A DNA stretch of 64,000 nt from Candidatus Thiodiazotropha sp. 'RUGA' (GTDB lineage: Bacteria; Pseudomonadota; Gammaproteobacteria; Chromatiales; Chromatiaceae): NCBI GenBank assembly GCA_016842065.1, contig JAEPDS010000011.1, positions 41,469-105,468 on the forward strand, given 5' to 3'. Both the position numbers and the translations under genes were made by a program. Below the pieces are notes generated by a model, which was not told the origin of the DNA, made no database searches, and was given only the letters and a program-made list of their open reading frames with translations. The stretch's first letter is position 1, and each line of letters begins with the position of its first letter. This document shows, in pieces, positions 52,484-62,136 of this stretch.

Positions 52484-53704
52484 ATGTCATTGAACAAATC
52501 CAGATTTTTCGTTTTATTCACACTGTTTATGACAATAGATGCCCAGGCCACAGAGGGCTCAACCATTGGATTATTTGCCAAAACCCGACAGGATGTGGAT
52601 TACCAGCTCAACACATTGGGCGCTTCCGCCTCACTGATCACCCCGGCAGGACTGTTCCAGTGCAATCCGGGGCTACTGCGTGGTGAGACCCGAATCGATT
52701 CATTCAACAACATCATTGGTATCTCCGATGTTCGCAACGCGGAATGGAAAGATTTCTCGGCCCATGACCTGGAGTGCCGTTACGGCGCAAAGTGGCAAGG
52801 TTTTGGAGGAAGCTTCAAAGCAGGCATCGGTTTGCGTGACTATCTTGGTAAAACAGATGATGAACCGGGCGGAAAACATATCAGCATTGAAGGTGCAGGC
52901 GCTCTGATTGCTTATGATAGCGATCATTTGGACGTCAACTTATCCTGGCAACGGGCTGTCCACGACTATACCCTGCAGAACCAATCCTCTTTTATCGACT
53001 ACGACAGTCTGATCGACTTTGCTGAAAACACCACAGAAGTAACCGTTAAATACCGACATCTCTATCTCCACGCTACGCATCTCAGTGGCAACAAGGATAA
53101 TGTCTATACCACCCCGATCTTTCCCGCCAACAGCTTTGAGTTCGACCATACCGACTTCGCTCTGGGCATTGCACTGACACCGGAATCCGATGGATTGACA
53201 TTGATCGCCCCGGTATTTGGCAGTGGTTCCTATCGGGGCTCGTTCAATCCGTTGGAGGGCGACGATCTGCTGAAGGGGATCGAGCTGGCGGGAAGAGTGA
53301 AAGGGGTTGAGATCGAGCTGACTTTTATACGACACGATGGCGAAGGCAATCGCCCCTATCTTCCAGCGACCGAAAACCTGACCGAAAAGATAGAGAGTAA
53401 TCGGTTGAGTATCGGAATTGGCTGGGAGGCGTGGAGTCTGACCGTTGAGAATGCCAAATCCAACCATAAGGCCAATGCACGTATTGCCGATCCTCTGTAT
53501 GCAGCCATTCTTGGGGGGTTCGGCCCCTATAACAACCAACGGGATGAAGACAAATGGACCATTTCACTCTCCATGCCGGTCGTTAGGAATATCACCGCAG
53601 ACCTCTCCTTCTATCACACCACGAGAGAGGATCAGCAATACAACCATCCACAGCACAACTACATAGAGCGAGGCGGGAGCATTCACTTCAAGATGGGGGT
53701 CTAA
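52484..53704 (+). CDS. Putative outer-membrane protein of unknown function
   Basis: A 406-residue exported protein. A signal peptide (FFVLFTLFMTIDAQA) is followed by a beta-rich body with alternating aromatic residues (FGGSFKAGIGLRDYLG, LDVNLSWQRAVHDYTL, VKYRHLYLHATHLSG) and a C-terminal strand GGSIHFKMGV. It looks like a barrel, but I recognise no family. It diverges from arsR and converges with the GGEEF gene (three bases apart), so the context says little. Confidence 0.65.
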   Translation: MSLNKSRFFVLFTLFMTIDAQATEGSTIGLFAKTRQDVDYQLNTLGASASLITPAGLFQCNPGLLRGETRIDSFNNIIGISDVRNAEWKDFSAHDLECRYGAKWQGFGGSFKAGIGLRDYLGKTDDEPGGKHISIEGAGALIAYDSDHLDVNLSWQRAVHDYTLQNQSSFIDYDSLIDFAENTTEVTVKYRHLYLHATHLSGNKDNVYTTPIFPANSFEFDHTDFALGIALTPESDGLTLIAPVFGSGSYRGSFNPLEGDDLLKGIELAGRVKGVEIELTFIRHDGEGNRPYLPATENLTEKIESNRLSIGIGWEAWSLTVENAKSNHKANARIADPLYAAILGGFGPYNNQRDEDKWTISLSMPVVRNITADLSFYHTTREDQQYNHPQHNYIERGGSIHFKMGV

Positions 53705-53707
53705 TAA

Positions 53708-54880
53708 TCAGGCTGAAATCGCTGCCATCACTTTGTGCACCTCAACCCGGTTACGGCCATTGGTTTTGGCCCGATAGAGCGCCTTGTCCGCTGAGGCGAT
53801 GACTGAATCCGGGGTCTGTGAAGAGGCCAGGCTGACCGAGCTGTATAGGCCGACGCTGATGGTCACCTGAATCTTCTGCTCTTTGAAAATAATCGACTCT
53901 GCCGCCATCGTCTCTCGTAACTCTTCTGCCAGCCGTAACCCACCCTCAGGCGGCGTATCGGGCAATACGGCGAGAAACTCCTCACCACCGATACGAGCGA
54001 CGATGTCCTCCTGACGCAGTCGTCCCTTGATGGTATTCGCAACCCGCTTCAGGACAAGGTCACCGACCTGGTGGCCATATCGATCATTGACCTGCTTGAA
54101 CAGATCGACGTCAATGATCATCAGACTCAATGGCTGACCTTCCGCTTCAGCTTTACTGAACAGCTTTTCCATCGATTCAAACAGGGCGCGGCGATTGAAC
54201 AGCCCGGTCAGTGGATCGATCAACGCCATTCTGCGATTCTGTTCGGCCCCCTGCTCCACGGTTGTCAGCACAAAGCCGAAGGCGAGAAAGAACATCCCCA
54301 GATAGTTGATCATGTAGAACAGGGTTGTCAAAACATCTCTGGATTGAAAGGGCGTGACCTCATGCCAGCCCAGCAGGAATGACAAACCCCGATAGGCCAT
54401 GGTCAACATACCCACGACACAGGCAAGGGACATGATCATTCGGCCCCGCCCGACAAAGGTATTGCCCGGCCTCACCAGCGCCCAGAGAATCAGCGCGATC
54501 TGATAACTGATAATGAATGAAGCAATGATCAGCCTTGAGTGCCTGTCATCAATCAGTATCAGACTGACGACCAGCATCAGAACAACCGGTGTGATGTAGA
54601 GTGCCGGCTCCATCTGCGCCCGCCGACTGCTGAGCACGGCTTTCAATACCAGGGTCAGGGTCAGTGCCCCCAACATGTTACCGATACCGATCGCCAGCAG
54701 ATCGGGCAGTACCCCTTTTGCGCCCAGCACCAGATAGTAGCCACTATTGGTTACCAAACCCCAGGCCAACAGCTTCAACCCGGGTATGGATTGGCGTAGC
54801 GCAACAATCATCACCGCAAGCGTCATCGACAGATTGGTGACGATGCTGACGAAATAGATGGATGGGATATCGAGTGTCAT
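53708..54880 (-). CDS. Membrane-bound diguanylate cyclase
   Basis: A 390-residue protein with about seven transmembrane helices in residues 1-205 and a GGDEF domain at about 215-385. The active site RIGGEEF is intact, DPLTGLFNRRAL opens the domain, and the inhibitory site RQED (RxxD) precedes it. It should make c-di-GMP with product feedback. The signal sensed by the membrane part is unknown. Its stop is three bases from the convergent barrel-protein gene. Confidence 0.9.
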   Translation of the reverse strand: MTLDIPSIYFVSIVTNLSMTLAVMIVALRQSIPGLKLLAWGLVTNSGYYLVLGAKGVLPDLLAIGIGNMLGALTLTLVLKAVLSSRRAQMEPALYITPVVLMLVVSLILIDDRHSRLIIASFIISYQIALILWALVRPGNTFVGRGRMIMSLACVVGMLTMAYRGLSFLLGWHEVTPFQSRDVLTTLFYMINYLGMFFLAFGFVLTTVEQGAEQNRRMALIDPLTGLFNRRALFESMEKLFSKAEAEGQPLSLMIIDVDLFKQVNDRYGHQVGDLVLKRVANTIKGRLRQEDIVARIGGEEFLAVLPDTPPEGGLRLAEELRETMAAESIIFKEQKIQVTISVGLYSSVSLASSQTPDSVIASADKALYRAKTNGRNRVEVHKVMAAISA

Positions 54881-55091
54881 GCGAGGTCAGGTCAGGTTTG
54901 CTCTCGACTAAAAAATAAAACGCAATTCAACAACAAAGCGCATCCCTCGCTTGATCGCATCTTAGTTGAAAAGCACCCTCTTGAACAGAAATTTACACGA
55001 ACCCTTTAGGCGCCAAACAGAAGCACCAAAAGAGTGCGACCGGGGTGATATTTCTCTAATCCAAGAGCAAACCGTCGACGCCTGTCATCCA

Positions 55092-55808
55092 TCAAAGTTT
55101 GAAATAGATCGGTCTATCAAGCGTTAACCCCCCAGTCAGTTCCCGGTTGATTGAAACGGTCTTGGCAAACGAGCCGGGATTATAGTGATTGGGTGGGTGG
55201 TCGGTTTTGAGCCAGCCCATTTTCTGATAGGTATTGGCCACCATCTGGGCACAGAATGAGTTCAGCATGCCGCTGTCGATATCCACCTGACCCTCAATCC
55301 AGTGGAGGAACTCCTGTTTGGTCGGAGGAAACGGGGTACCGTCATACTCATACATCACCGTCCAGAGCTGTTTTTCGTCAATCTCAACACCCTGCAACCC
55401 GGCAAAGGCAAAACGGTATTTGGAGCCGTCAGGGGATGGATAGTAGTTATCCAGATTGGCCAGATAGTCTCTGAGTACCAGCAGATGGGTTCCGGGGTGG
55501 TCCGGGTTTGACTCCTTATCGATCTGATCATCCATCTTATCCACCGTATCGGCGGTCCACAGATAGAGCTGGGGATCATCATGAAAACGGACGATCATGG
55601 CCGAATGGCTGAAATCGGTATGGTCCACCTCTTCAATCAAACGGCTTTCAGGTGCTGTTCCGCTACACAGAAGAACCGACCCACAGGTAATTGCAGGACT
55701 CACTTCGTCCAGTGTTTTAAGCGTGGCCGGATCGTAGCTTTCCGGTTGTTTATGCAACTTAACCGCAACCTCTTCTGCGGCTTCCAACACGTCTTTCATT
55801 ATTGCCAT
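55092..55808 (-). CDS. Permuted NlpC/P60 (YaeF/YiiX-like) peptidase-fold protein
   Basis: A 238-residue protein without a signal peptide. Motifs fit the circularly permuted papain-like NlpC/P60 group: SVLLCSG, then HSAMIVRFHDD with the catalytic His, and later NSFCAQMVANTYQKMGWL with the catalytic Cys. Members cleave peptides, amides or lipids, and some are toxins. ATG at 55806-55808 has AAGGAG six bases upstream, a strong choice over the longer frame. The lipase gene lies upstream on the same strand after a 273-base gap. Confidence 0.75.
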   Translation of the reverse strand: MAIMKDVLEAAEEVAVKLHKQPESYDPATLKTLDEVSPAITCGSVLLCSGTAPESRLIEEVDHTDFSHSAMIVRFHDDPQLYLWTADTVDKMDDQIDKESNPDHPGTHLLVLRDYLANLDNYYPSPDGSKYRFAFAGLQGVEIDEKQLWTVMYEYDGTPFPPTKQEFLHWIEGQVDIDSGMLNSFCAQMVANTYQKMGWLKTDHPPNHYNPGSFAKTVSINRELTGGLTLDRPIYFKL

Positions 55809-56081
55809 ATCAAGCTCCTTTGGATTGCAAAAATGGCAGTGGTGAAGCTCCCTTTGTCGAGGACTCCTAGCCTCAGGCCATGTCAGCTTTGCGGCCATAC
55901 GATCGGATAGTTTAGGAAGGATTTGATTAATATTGGCACCACCATCCCGATGCAAGGTCATGATGAATGCCTCGGTGACTCAGCGTGTCGTGTTCTATCG
56001 GAGTCCGCTATCGGGGGGGATTCGAACCGGGTTGGATTTGGCCAGCCCATGGCATGGGAGATGAAATCGAGTCTGCTTTGC

Positions 56082-56999
56082 TCAGTGATCCTCCCGTTCC
56101 GGTCGCTCAGAACAGATCGTGAGATTCTCCGCAACCTGTAACTGCTTGTTGTTGCAGCCCCCGACACCGCTGCGGCTGGCACAGCAGATCACCGCCTGGT
56201 AGTTGTCGCTTGAATGAGCAACCTTGAGATCCATTTTTCCGAGGATATCCGTGGCGTGAAAGGCGATCAGATAGGCTGAAGGATGGTGCCTGAAACCCAG
56301 TTCGGTCGGCGGCAGATGGGGAACGGCATCATGCAGGTTCACCACGCGCAGGGTTGGATGGTGAGACTGTGCAGCATAGAACTCGACAAATGCCTTGTTG
56401 CCCACCCGGGGTGAGGCAAAGTTGATGTTCTCAGCGCTGATCTCCGGTCTGGAGAGAGCCAGATCCAGAGTAAACAGCTGACAGAGTGCTCCACCCAGAC
56501 TATGCCCGGTTATATAGATCTCACTGGGCGGTTGGGATGAGTGCTGATATTGATCGATCAAAGCAAACAGCTGAGTCTGCATAGCAGCGACAGATCCATT
56601 CCCGCTTCTGTAGATATCGTTAAAACCCGACTCGACCCGGACCTGACCCGATACAGGAGCATCCGACTCAAAGGGGACAAAAGCTTGTGGCTCCACCCCA
56701 CAGTCATCGAGCATGTCGAGCGCACTATCGGTACCGCGAAAAGCAAAGATATATCGCCAGGGAGCGGATCGAGTACGAAACACCACCCCATAGGTTTCAA
56801 CCCTCTTCTCCCGCCCGAACAGGGAATCCACACCACTCCAGGAATCGATCAGCTCAAAGCCCGATGGCGCGGTTACCTTGTCCACGGCACACTGGGCGAT
56901 CTGACTTTCCGACAAGGCATTGTAGGCCTGGATACTGCATTCAATCAGAAGCTCAATACGTTCAGCATTCAACTTTCGGATGTCGTTTTCAGAAGCCAT
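56082..56999 (-). CDS. Class 3 lipase family protein
   Basis: A 305-residue alpha/beta-hydrolase of the fungal-lipase type (lipase class 3). The nucleophile elbow is YITGHSLGGALCQLF. The Asp lies in VVNLHDAVPHLP and the His is probably in LGFRHHPSAYL. It has no signal peptide. ATG at 56999 follows AAGG and starts MASENDIRKL. It is upstream of the permuted NlpC/P60 protein. Cytosolic lipase and NlpC proteins side by side could be enzymes exported by a contact-dependent system, but no such system is in the window. Confidence 0.85.
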   Translation of the reverse strand: MASENDIRKLNAERIELLIECSIQAYNALSESQIAQCAVDKVTAPSGFELIDSWSGVDSLFGREKRVETYGVVFRTRSAPWRYIFAFRGTDSALDMLDDCGVEPQAFVPFESDAPVSGQVRVESGFNDIYRSGNGSVAAMQTQLFALIDQYQHSSQPPSEIYITGHSLGGALCQLFTLDLALSRPEISAENINFASPRVGNKAFVEFYAAQSHHPTLRVVNLHDAVPHLPPTELGFRHHPSAYLIAFHATDILGKMDLKVAHSSDNYQAVICCASRSGVGGCNNKQLQVAENLTICSERPEREDH

Positions 57000-57316
57000 T
57001 GCATTACCTTGCACAGTGCCTGTTACGAATTAAGAAACGCAGCGCCTCTGATGAATCGATCAATCCACCATTCACCGGGATATGTAAATAAGTGAATGAA
57101 GTCAGAAGTTGCGTAAACCCAGATTGCACAAACAAAACCGGCAATCCGGTATAAAGCGACCAGGATATTAAACGGCAGCCCATCCGTTTCATTGAGTCGC
57201 GTTCACTCTGCAACGGATAAAAAACGCACCGCTGTGGAAATCAAACGGCTTGCTATTTATCCGCTGGCTGAATCTGAAGCAACCGGTGACCCGGTCCAAA
57301 GGTTGGTCGATTGCAC
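57000..57316. other. Gene-free gap between lipase and epmA
   Basis: This 317-base stretch lies upstream of the lipase start and downstream of epmA. I see no gene, tRNA, repeat or clear terminator. It should contain the lipase promoter. Confidence 0.5.
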
Positions 57317-58297
57317 TCAGGCCCGGTCAAGATCAAAACTGATCACATCCCGGATGTTGTCACTTCCTGTCAACACCATCATCAATCGATCGATACCCAG
57401 TGCCACCCCGGCACAGGCAGGCAGACCGTGCTCAAGCGCCTGCAGCAACCACTGATCCATGGGAACAGTTGGCCGACCCGTTTCAAGCCGCTGGTTATTA
57501 TCCTTTTTGAAGCGTCGCTGCTGCTCTGCAGAATCATCCAACTCATGAAAACCATTGGCAATCTCAACACCCGAGATGTAGAGCTCAAAGCGTTCCGCCA
57601 CGGCGGGTGAATCGCCACTGACTCTTGCCAATGCCGCCTGACTGGCCGGATAGTCATAGAGAAAGGTCATCTTCTGCTGACCCAGGCCAGGTTCGATCAG
57701 ATGGCTCAGCAACAGATTGAGCCAGCCATCCCGATCGAGTACCAGATCCTCGATACCGGGCAGACGATGATCGATGGCCGCTGTTCTCAACTGTTCGATG
57801 GTGGCGTTGTGAGGATCCACCTTCAGGTTTTGTTGGAAGGCTTCTGCATAGCTCAACTGCTCCACAGGAAGAACATCATCACTGAGCAGGTTGACCAGCT
57901 CAGCCACCTCCTGCATCAGTTTGTGGTGGTCAAATCCGGGGCGATACCACTCCAGCAGGGTGAACTCGGGATTGTGTCGGTCGCCCAACTCCCCTTCCCG
58001 GAAGACTTTACAGATCTGATAGATCGGCCCACTGTCGGCACACAGCAGACGCTTCATCGGAAACTCTGGAGAGGTTTGCAGGTAGAGGGGAAGACCTTGC
58101 GCGGCTTGCGGCCCGGTGTAGCGGGTCTTGAAACTGTCGATGGCCGGATCGGTGGTGGCGAAACGGGAACAGACCGGGGTCTCGACCTCGAGCACCCCGG
58201 CCCGCCAGAAAAACTCTCGGATCTCCCGCAGCACGCTTGCCCGGCGACGCATCATGCCAAGGGAGGCTGAGGGCCGCCATTGATCCAATTGGCTCAT
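57317..58297 (-). CDS. epmA: Elongation factor P--(R)-beta-lysine ligase
   Basis: EpmA (PoxA/GenX), a lysyl-tRNA synthetase paralogue, attaches (R)-beta-lysine to Lys34 of EF-P. The 326-residue protein has the class II core only: motif 1 region EVETPVCSR, motif 2 FREGELGDRHNPEFTLLEW, and motif 3 GVALGIDRLMMVL, with the anticodon-binding domain absent as expected. It lies 20 bases downstream of efp on the same strand, so the modifying enzyme and its substrate are co-expressed. Confidence 0.95.
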   Translation of the reverse strand: MSQLDQWRPSASLGMMRRRASVLREIREFFWRAGVLEVETPVCSRFATTDPAIDSFKTRYTGPQAAQGLPLYLQTSPEFPMKRLLCADSGPIYQICKVFREGELGDRHNPEFTLLEWYRPGFDHHKLMQEVAELVNLLSDDVLPVEQLSYAEAFQQNLKVDPHNATIEQLRTAAIDHRLPGIEDLVLDRDGWLNLLLSHLIEPGLGQQKMTFLYDYPASQAALARVSGDSPAVAERFELYISGVEIANGFHELDDSAEQQRRFKKDNNQRLETGRPTVPMDQWLLQALEHGLPACAGVALGIDRLMMVLTGSDNIRDVISFDLDRA

Positions 58298-58317
58298 GAC
58301 TGGGAAATCAGATCGAC

Positions 58318-58890
58318 CTAATCATCCTTGGCCCGTGAGACATACTCACCGGTGCGGGTATCCACCTTGATCGACTCGCCAATCTGCACAAACAGCGGCA
58401 CCCGAACCACGGCACCGGTCTCCAGGGTGGCCGGCTTACCGCCACTGCCAGAGGTATCGCCTTTCAGCCCCGGGTCGGTGTCTGAAACGCTCAGTACCAC
58501 AAACTTCGGTGGCTCGACGATGATCGGTGTGCCATTCCACAGGGTCACCATGCAGAGATCCTGCTCCTTCAGCCATTTGGCGCTTTCACTTACCGCCGCA
58601 CTGTCTGCGTTCACTTGCTCAAAGCTCTCCGGATCCATGAAGTACCAGAACTCGCCATCGTTATAGAGATACTGCATGTCGGTCTCATGCACATCGGCGC
58701 CTTCTACAGATTCACCCGATTTGAAGGTCTTTTCCAGAACCCGGCCGGTCTTTAGATTGCGAATCTTGACCCGATTGAAAGCCTGCCCTTTGCCAGGCTT
58801 GACGAATTCGTTTTCAATAATAGAGCAGGGGTCGCCATCCAGCATGATTTTCAAACCACCCTTAAACTCATTGGTGCTATAGCTAGCCAT
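58318..58890 (-). CDS. efp: Elongation factor P
   Basis: EF-P rescues ribosomes stalled at proline runs. The 190-residue protein begins [19 protein letters not shown], with the modified residue Lys34 in VKPGKGQAF. The C-terminal signature [17 protein letters not shown] is present. ATG at 58890 has GAGG upstream. Its first codon overlaps by two bases the start codon of epmB on the other strand. With epmA and epmB beside it, Lys34 is expected to carry beta-lysine. Confidence 0.97.
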   Translation of the reverse strand: MASYSTNEFKGGLKIMLDGDPCSIIENEFVKPGKGQAFNRVKIRNLKTGRVLEKTFKSGESVEGADVHETDMQYLYNDGEFWYFMDPESFEQVNADSAAVSESAKWLKEQDLCMVTLWNGTPIIVEPPKFVVLSVSDTDPGLKGDTSGSGGKPATLETGAVVRVPLFVQIGESIKVDTRTGEYVSRAKDD

Positions 58891-59929
58891 GTCATCCTCA
58901 CGAAACATTTCAATTGCGGCGCACATCATACCTGAGACAGGGCCCGGTGTGCAGTTACCCGCCTGGCAAACCGCCCTGGCGGAGGCATTCAATGACCCAC
59001 AGAGCCTGCTCAGCTATCTGCAGCTCAAGCCGGAGAACCTGGCCGAGCGCCAGCTCGCACAGCACCAGTTCAGCCTCAAGGTACCACGGCACTACGCCGA
59101 ACTGATGGCCAAAGGGGATCCCCACGATCCACTGCTGCGCCAGATACTGCCCGGTGGTGAAGAGTTGGTCGACAGAGCTGGATTTATCGACGACCCGGTG
59201 GGGGATCTGCAGGCCAAGCAACAACCGGGACTGCTACACAAATACCAGGGCCGGGTACTGATCCTGACTACCGGCGCCTGTGGGGTGCACTGCCGCTACT
59301 GTTTCCGGCGCCACTATCCCTATCAGAATGGCACCGCCACCCCGGCCCAGTGGCAGAGCATCCTCGATACCATCCGCAACCAATCCTCAATCCAGGAGGT
59401 GATCCTCAGCGGCGGCGATCCGCTGATGATCCATGACCCGCGACTGGCCAAGATGGTGGCAGAGCTGCGGGCCCTGCCACAACTCAAACGCCTGCGACTG
59501 CACAGCCGCCTGCCGGTGGTGCTGCCTCAACGCATCACCCCGGAACTGCTTGAGTTGCTGAGCAGCAACCGACTGCAGAGCATCATGGTAGTGCACACCA
59601 ACCACCCCAATGAGCTTTCACCGGCACTGGCTGAGGCGTGTGAGAAAATGCGTAGCGCCGGGATCACCCTGCTCAACCAGTCGGTGCTGCTGAAGGGGGT
59701 GAATGACGATGCGGAGACCCTGGTCAGGCTCAGTGAAGGACTGTTTGAGATCGGTGTCCTGCCCTACTATCTGCATCTGCTCGACCGGGTCACCGGAGCG
59801 GGCCACTTCGAAGTTGAATCCAATCGGATCGAATCCCTGAAAGCGCAATTGCTGCAACAACTGCCAGGCTACCTGGTGCCCAGAATGGTCCGGGAGATTG
59901 CCGGGGAGGCTTCAAAAACCCCAGTCTAA
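58889..59929 (+). CDS. epmB: EF-P beta-lysylation protein (lysine 2,3-aminomutase)
   Basis: EpmB is a radical-SAM, PLP-dependent aminomutase that makes (R)-beta-lysine for EpmA. The 346-residue protein has [15 protein letters not shown], the [4Fe-4S]-binding CxxxCxx[23 protein letters not shown] and the C-terminal [12 protein letters not shown]. The listed ATG overlaps the efp start on the opposite strand; no ribosome binding site is visible before it. Homologues begin near the residues AAHIIPE, a few codons in, so the real start remains uncertain. Confidence 0.95.
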   Translation: MSSSRNISIAAHIIPETGPGVQLPAWQTALAEAFNDPQSLLSYLQLKPENLAERQLAQHQFSLKVPRHYAELMAKGDPHDPLLRQILPGGEELVDRAGFIDDPVGDLQAKQQPGLLHKYQGRVLILTTGACGVHCRYCFRRHYPYQNGTATPAQWQSILDTIRNQSSIQEVILSGGDPLMIHDPRLAKMVAELRALPQLKRLRLHSRLPVVLPQRITPELLELLSSNRLQSIMVVHTNHPNELSPALAEACEKMRSAGITLLNQSVLLKGVNDDAETLVRLSEGLFEIGVLPYYLHLLDRVTGAGHFEVESNRIESLKAQLLQQLPGYLVPRMVREIAGEASKTPV

Positions 59930-60018
59930 TTCCCGATTCACTGCTGATTTAATTCTGATAAGGATCTGGAATAGAGCGCAAAAACTATCAGACTAGCAAT
60001 CAGGAGGGAGAGTAGCTC

Positions 60019-60129
60019 CCCTCTCCCCTCGTGGGAGAGGGGCCGGGGGAGAGGGGGAGTAGCCGAAAGCTCCGGCGATTGTTTGAGCTCCACCCTCTCC
60101 CCAACCCCTCTCCCGTCAAGGGAGAGGGG
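60019..60129. repeat. GC-rich inverted repeat (CCCCTCTCCC type)
   Basis: Two arms (60019-60056 and 60093-60129) each contain CCCTCTCCCC and GGGAGAGGGG hairpin halves, and pair with one another. Such elements are common REP-like repeats in proteobacteria. It lies in the 275-base gap between convergent epmB and tsaD, and may stop transcription from both. Confidence 0.75.
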
Positions 60130-60204
60130 CTTTTATGGTCACTTCTGAATTAATTAAGAAATAACGGACGAACCTTACTCACATTCATCCAAACCACCAT
60201 ACAG

Positions 60205-61248
60205 CTATCCAGCCTGCGACAACCCTTTCAGCTCCTCCATCGGCCAGCGCGGCGTAACCGAGAAGCTCAATCCGTCATACTCGCCGGCCATTAACCGCTG
60301 ACACCCGGCATAGGCGATCATCGCCCCATTGTCGGTGCAGAACTTCAGCCTGGGGTAGTAGGCCGCCCCACCCTCCTTGGCCATCATTTCACCAATCCGT
60401 TGCCGCAGGCGTTGATTGGCGCTGACACCACCCGCCATGATCAGGCGTTTGATGCCAGTCTCGCGCACGGCGCGCCGACACTTGATCATCAAGGTGTCCA
60501 CCACCGCCTCTTCGAAGGCGCGGGCGATATCGGCCCGGGTCTGTTCTGAAATCGGCTCCCCCTCCGCTTTGGCCGCATCCTGCAGGGTGTTCAGGGCAAA
60601 GGTCTTGAGGCCACTGAAACTGAAGTCGAGGCCGGGACGATCGGTCATCGGACGGGGAAACCGATAGCGATCAGGACTCCCCCGGGTCGCCAGTTTGGAG
60701 AGTTCCGGTCCACCCGGATAGGGCAGATCCAGCAGTTTAGCGGTTTTATCGAAGGCCTCGCCGGCCGCATCATCCAATGAATCCCCCATCAACCGGTAGT
60801 GGCCAACGCCCTGCACCTCCACCAGTTGGGTATGCCCTCCGGAGACCAGCATGGCGATGAAGGGAAACTCAGGAGGCTCTGCCTCCAGCATCGGCGCCAG
60901 CAGATGTCCCTCCATATGGTGTACTCCGATCGCCGGAACCCCCCAGGCCCAGGCCAGACTGCGCCCTACCGAAGCACCGACCATCAGCGCTCCCACCAGC
61001 CCAGGGCCTGTGGTAAAGGCCACGCCATCCAAGCTCTCCGGGCCGATATCCGCATCCGCGAACAGCTGGCGGATCAGCGGCAGCAGCTTGCGCACATGGT
61101 CCCGGGACGCCAACTCCGGCACCACCCCACCATACTCCTGATGAATAGCAATCTGACTGTGCAGCGCCTCCGCCAATAACCCCTTTTCATGGTCGTATAT
61201 AGCAACCCCGGTCTCGTCACAGGAGGTCTCAATACCTAAAATTCGCAT
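60205..61248 (-). CDS. tsaD: tRNA N6-adenosine threonylcarbamoyltransferase
   Basis: TsaD, with TsaB and TsaE, transfers threonylcarbamoyl to A37 of tRNAs reading ANN codons. The 347-residue protein starts [19 protein letters not shown] and has the metal-binding [17 protein letters not shown] and a late [10 protein letters not shown] and [13 protein letters not shown]. It is full length. It diverges from rpsU, a gene order widely conserved in gammaproteobacteria. Confidence 0.97.
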   Translation of the reverse strand: MRILGIETSCDETGVAIYDHEKGLLAEALHSQIAIHQEYGGVVPELASRDHVRKLLPLIRQLFADADIGPESLDGVAFTTGPGLVGALMVGASVGRSLAWAWGVPAIGVHHMEGHLLAPMLEAEPPEFPFIAMLVSGGHTQLVEVQGVGHYRLMGDSLDDAAGEAFDKTAKLLDLPYPGGPELSKLATRGSPDRYRFPRPMTDRPGLDFSFSGLKTFALNTLQDAAKAEGEPISEQTRADIARAFEEAVVDTLMIKCRRAVRETGIKRLIMAGGVSANQRLRQRIGEMMAKEGGAAYYPRLKFCTDNGAMIAYAGCQRLMAGEYDGLSFSVTPRWPMEELKGLSQAG

Positions 61249-61367
61249 AGTGATGTGGATTTAAACCGATTTTTTTACGCCACACCTTTGCAAACTGGGG
61301 TGGCAATGAGTAGAATTCCCGCCTTTCGATCGTCGGCGAAGCTAAAAGTAGCGAGGATACAGCATAG

Positions 61368-61583
61368 ATGCCAAACGTACACGTTAAAGAGAACGAACCA
61401 TTTGAAGTTGCCATGCGCCGTTTCAAGCGCTCCTGCGAGAAGGCCGGTATTCTTGCCGAAGTCCGTCGCCGTGAGTTCTATGAAAAGCCCACCTGGGAAC
61501 GCAAGCGCAAAGCCGCTGCTGCCGTAAAGCGCAACCTGAAAAAGGTCTCTCGCGAGAGCCGTCGGTTCGAACGTCAGTACTGA
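61368..61583 (+). CDS. rpsU: 30S ribosomal protein S21
   Basis: A 71-residue basic protein that starts [20 protein letters not shown] and ends in a basic, arginine-rich tail, matching S21 over its full length. S21 lies near the anti-Shine-Dalgarno region of the small subunit. It opens the rpsU-(yqeY)-dnaG-rpoD macromolecular synthesis operon. GAGG lies about eleven bases upstream of the ATG. Confidence 0.97.
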   Translation: MPNVHVKENEPFEVAMRRFKRSCEKAGILAEVRRREFYEKPTWERKRKAAAAVKRNLKKVSRESRRFERQY

Positions 61584-61617
61584 TCGCTGATCCCGTCAGA
61601 CCCTCACGGACTCCTCC

Positions 61618-62061
61618 ATGTTGAAACAGCGCATCCAAGATGATGTCAAGACGGCCATGAAAGCCAAGGACAAGGCCCGTTTAGGCACCTTGAGGCTGAT
61701 CACTGCGGCAATCAAACAACGTGAGGTCGACGAACGGGCAGAACTTGACGACAGTCAGGTTCTGGCCATCCTGGACAAGATGATCAAACAGCGCCGGGAT
61801 TCGGTGGAACAGTACGAATCCGCCGATCGCCAGGAGCTGGCAGACCAGGAAAAAAGCGAAATCGCCATCATCGAAGAGTATCTCCCGGCCGGTCTGAGTG
61901 ACGAGGAAGTCGCCAGCATGATCGAAAGCGCCATTCAGGAAGTTGGTGCCGCCGGTATGCAGGACATGGGCAAGGTGATGGGCAAGCTCAAACCTCAGAT
62001 GCAGGGGCGGGCCGACATGGGCAAGGTCAGCGGCCTGGTCAAACAGAAGCTGGCCGGATAA
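61618..62061 (+). CDS. GatB/YqeY domain-containing protein
   Basis: A 147-residue helical protein of the YqeY family (MLKQRIQDDVKTAMKAKDKA, LGTLRLITAAIKQREVDER, EEYLPAGLSDEEV, DMGKVMGKLKPQMQGRADMG). The domain resembles the tRNA-binding tail of GatB, but the free protein's role is unknown. It lies between rpsU and dnaG, a frequent arrangement outside the enterics, 34 bases after rpsU. Confidence 0.93.
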   Translation: MLKQRIQDDVKTAMKAKDKARLGTLRLITAAIKQREVDERAELDDSQVLAILDKMIKQRRDSVEQYESADRQELADQEKSEIAIIEEYLPAGLSDEEVASMIESAIQEVGAAGMQDMGKVMGKLKPQMQGRADMGKVSGLVKQKLAG

Positions 62062-62136
62062 CACCCCGCTGAAGCAGCGCTCTCTCGTTTCGGTTATCCT
62101 TGCTGTCAGGGCCTCCAATGTGGCCAACTGACAACT

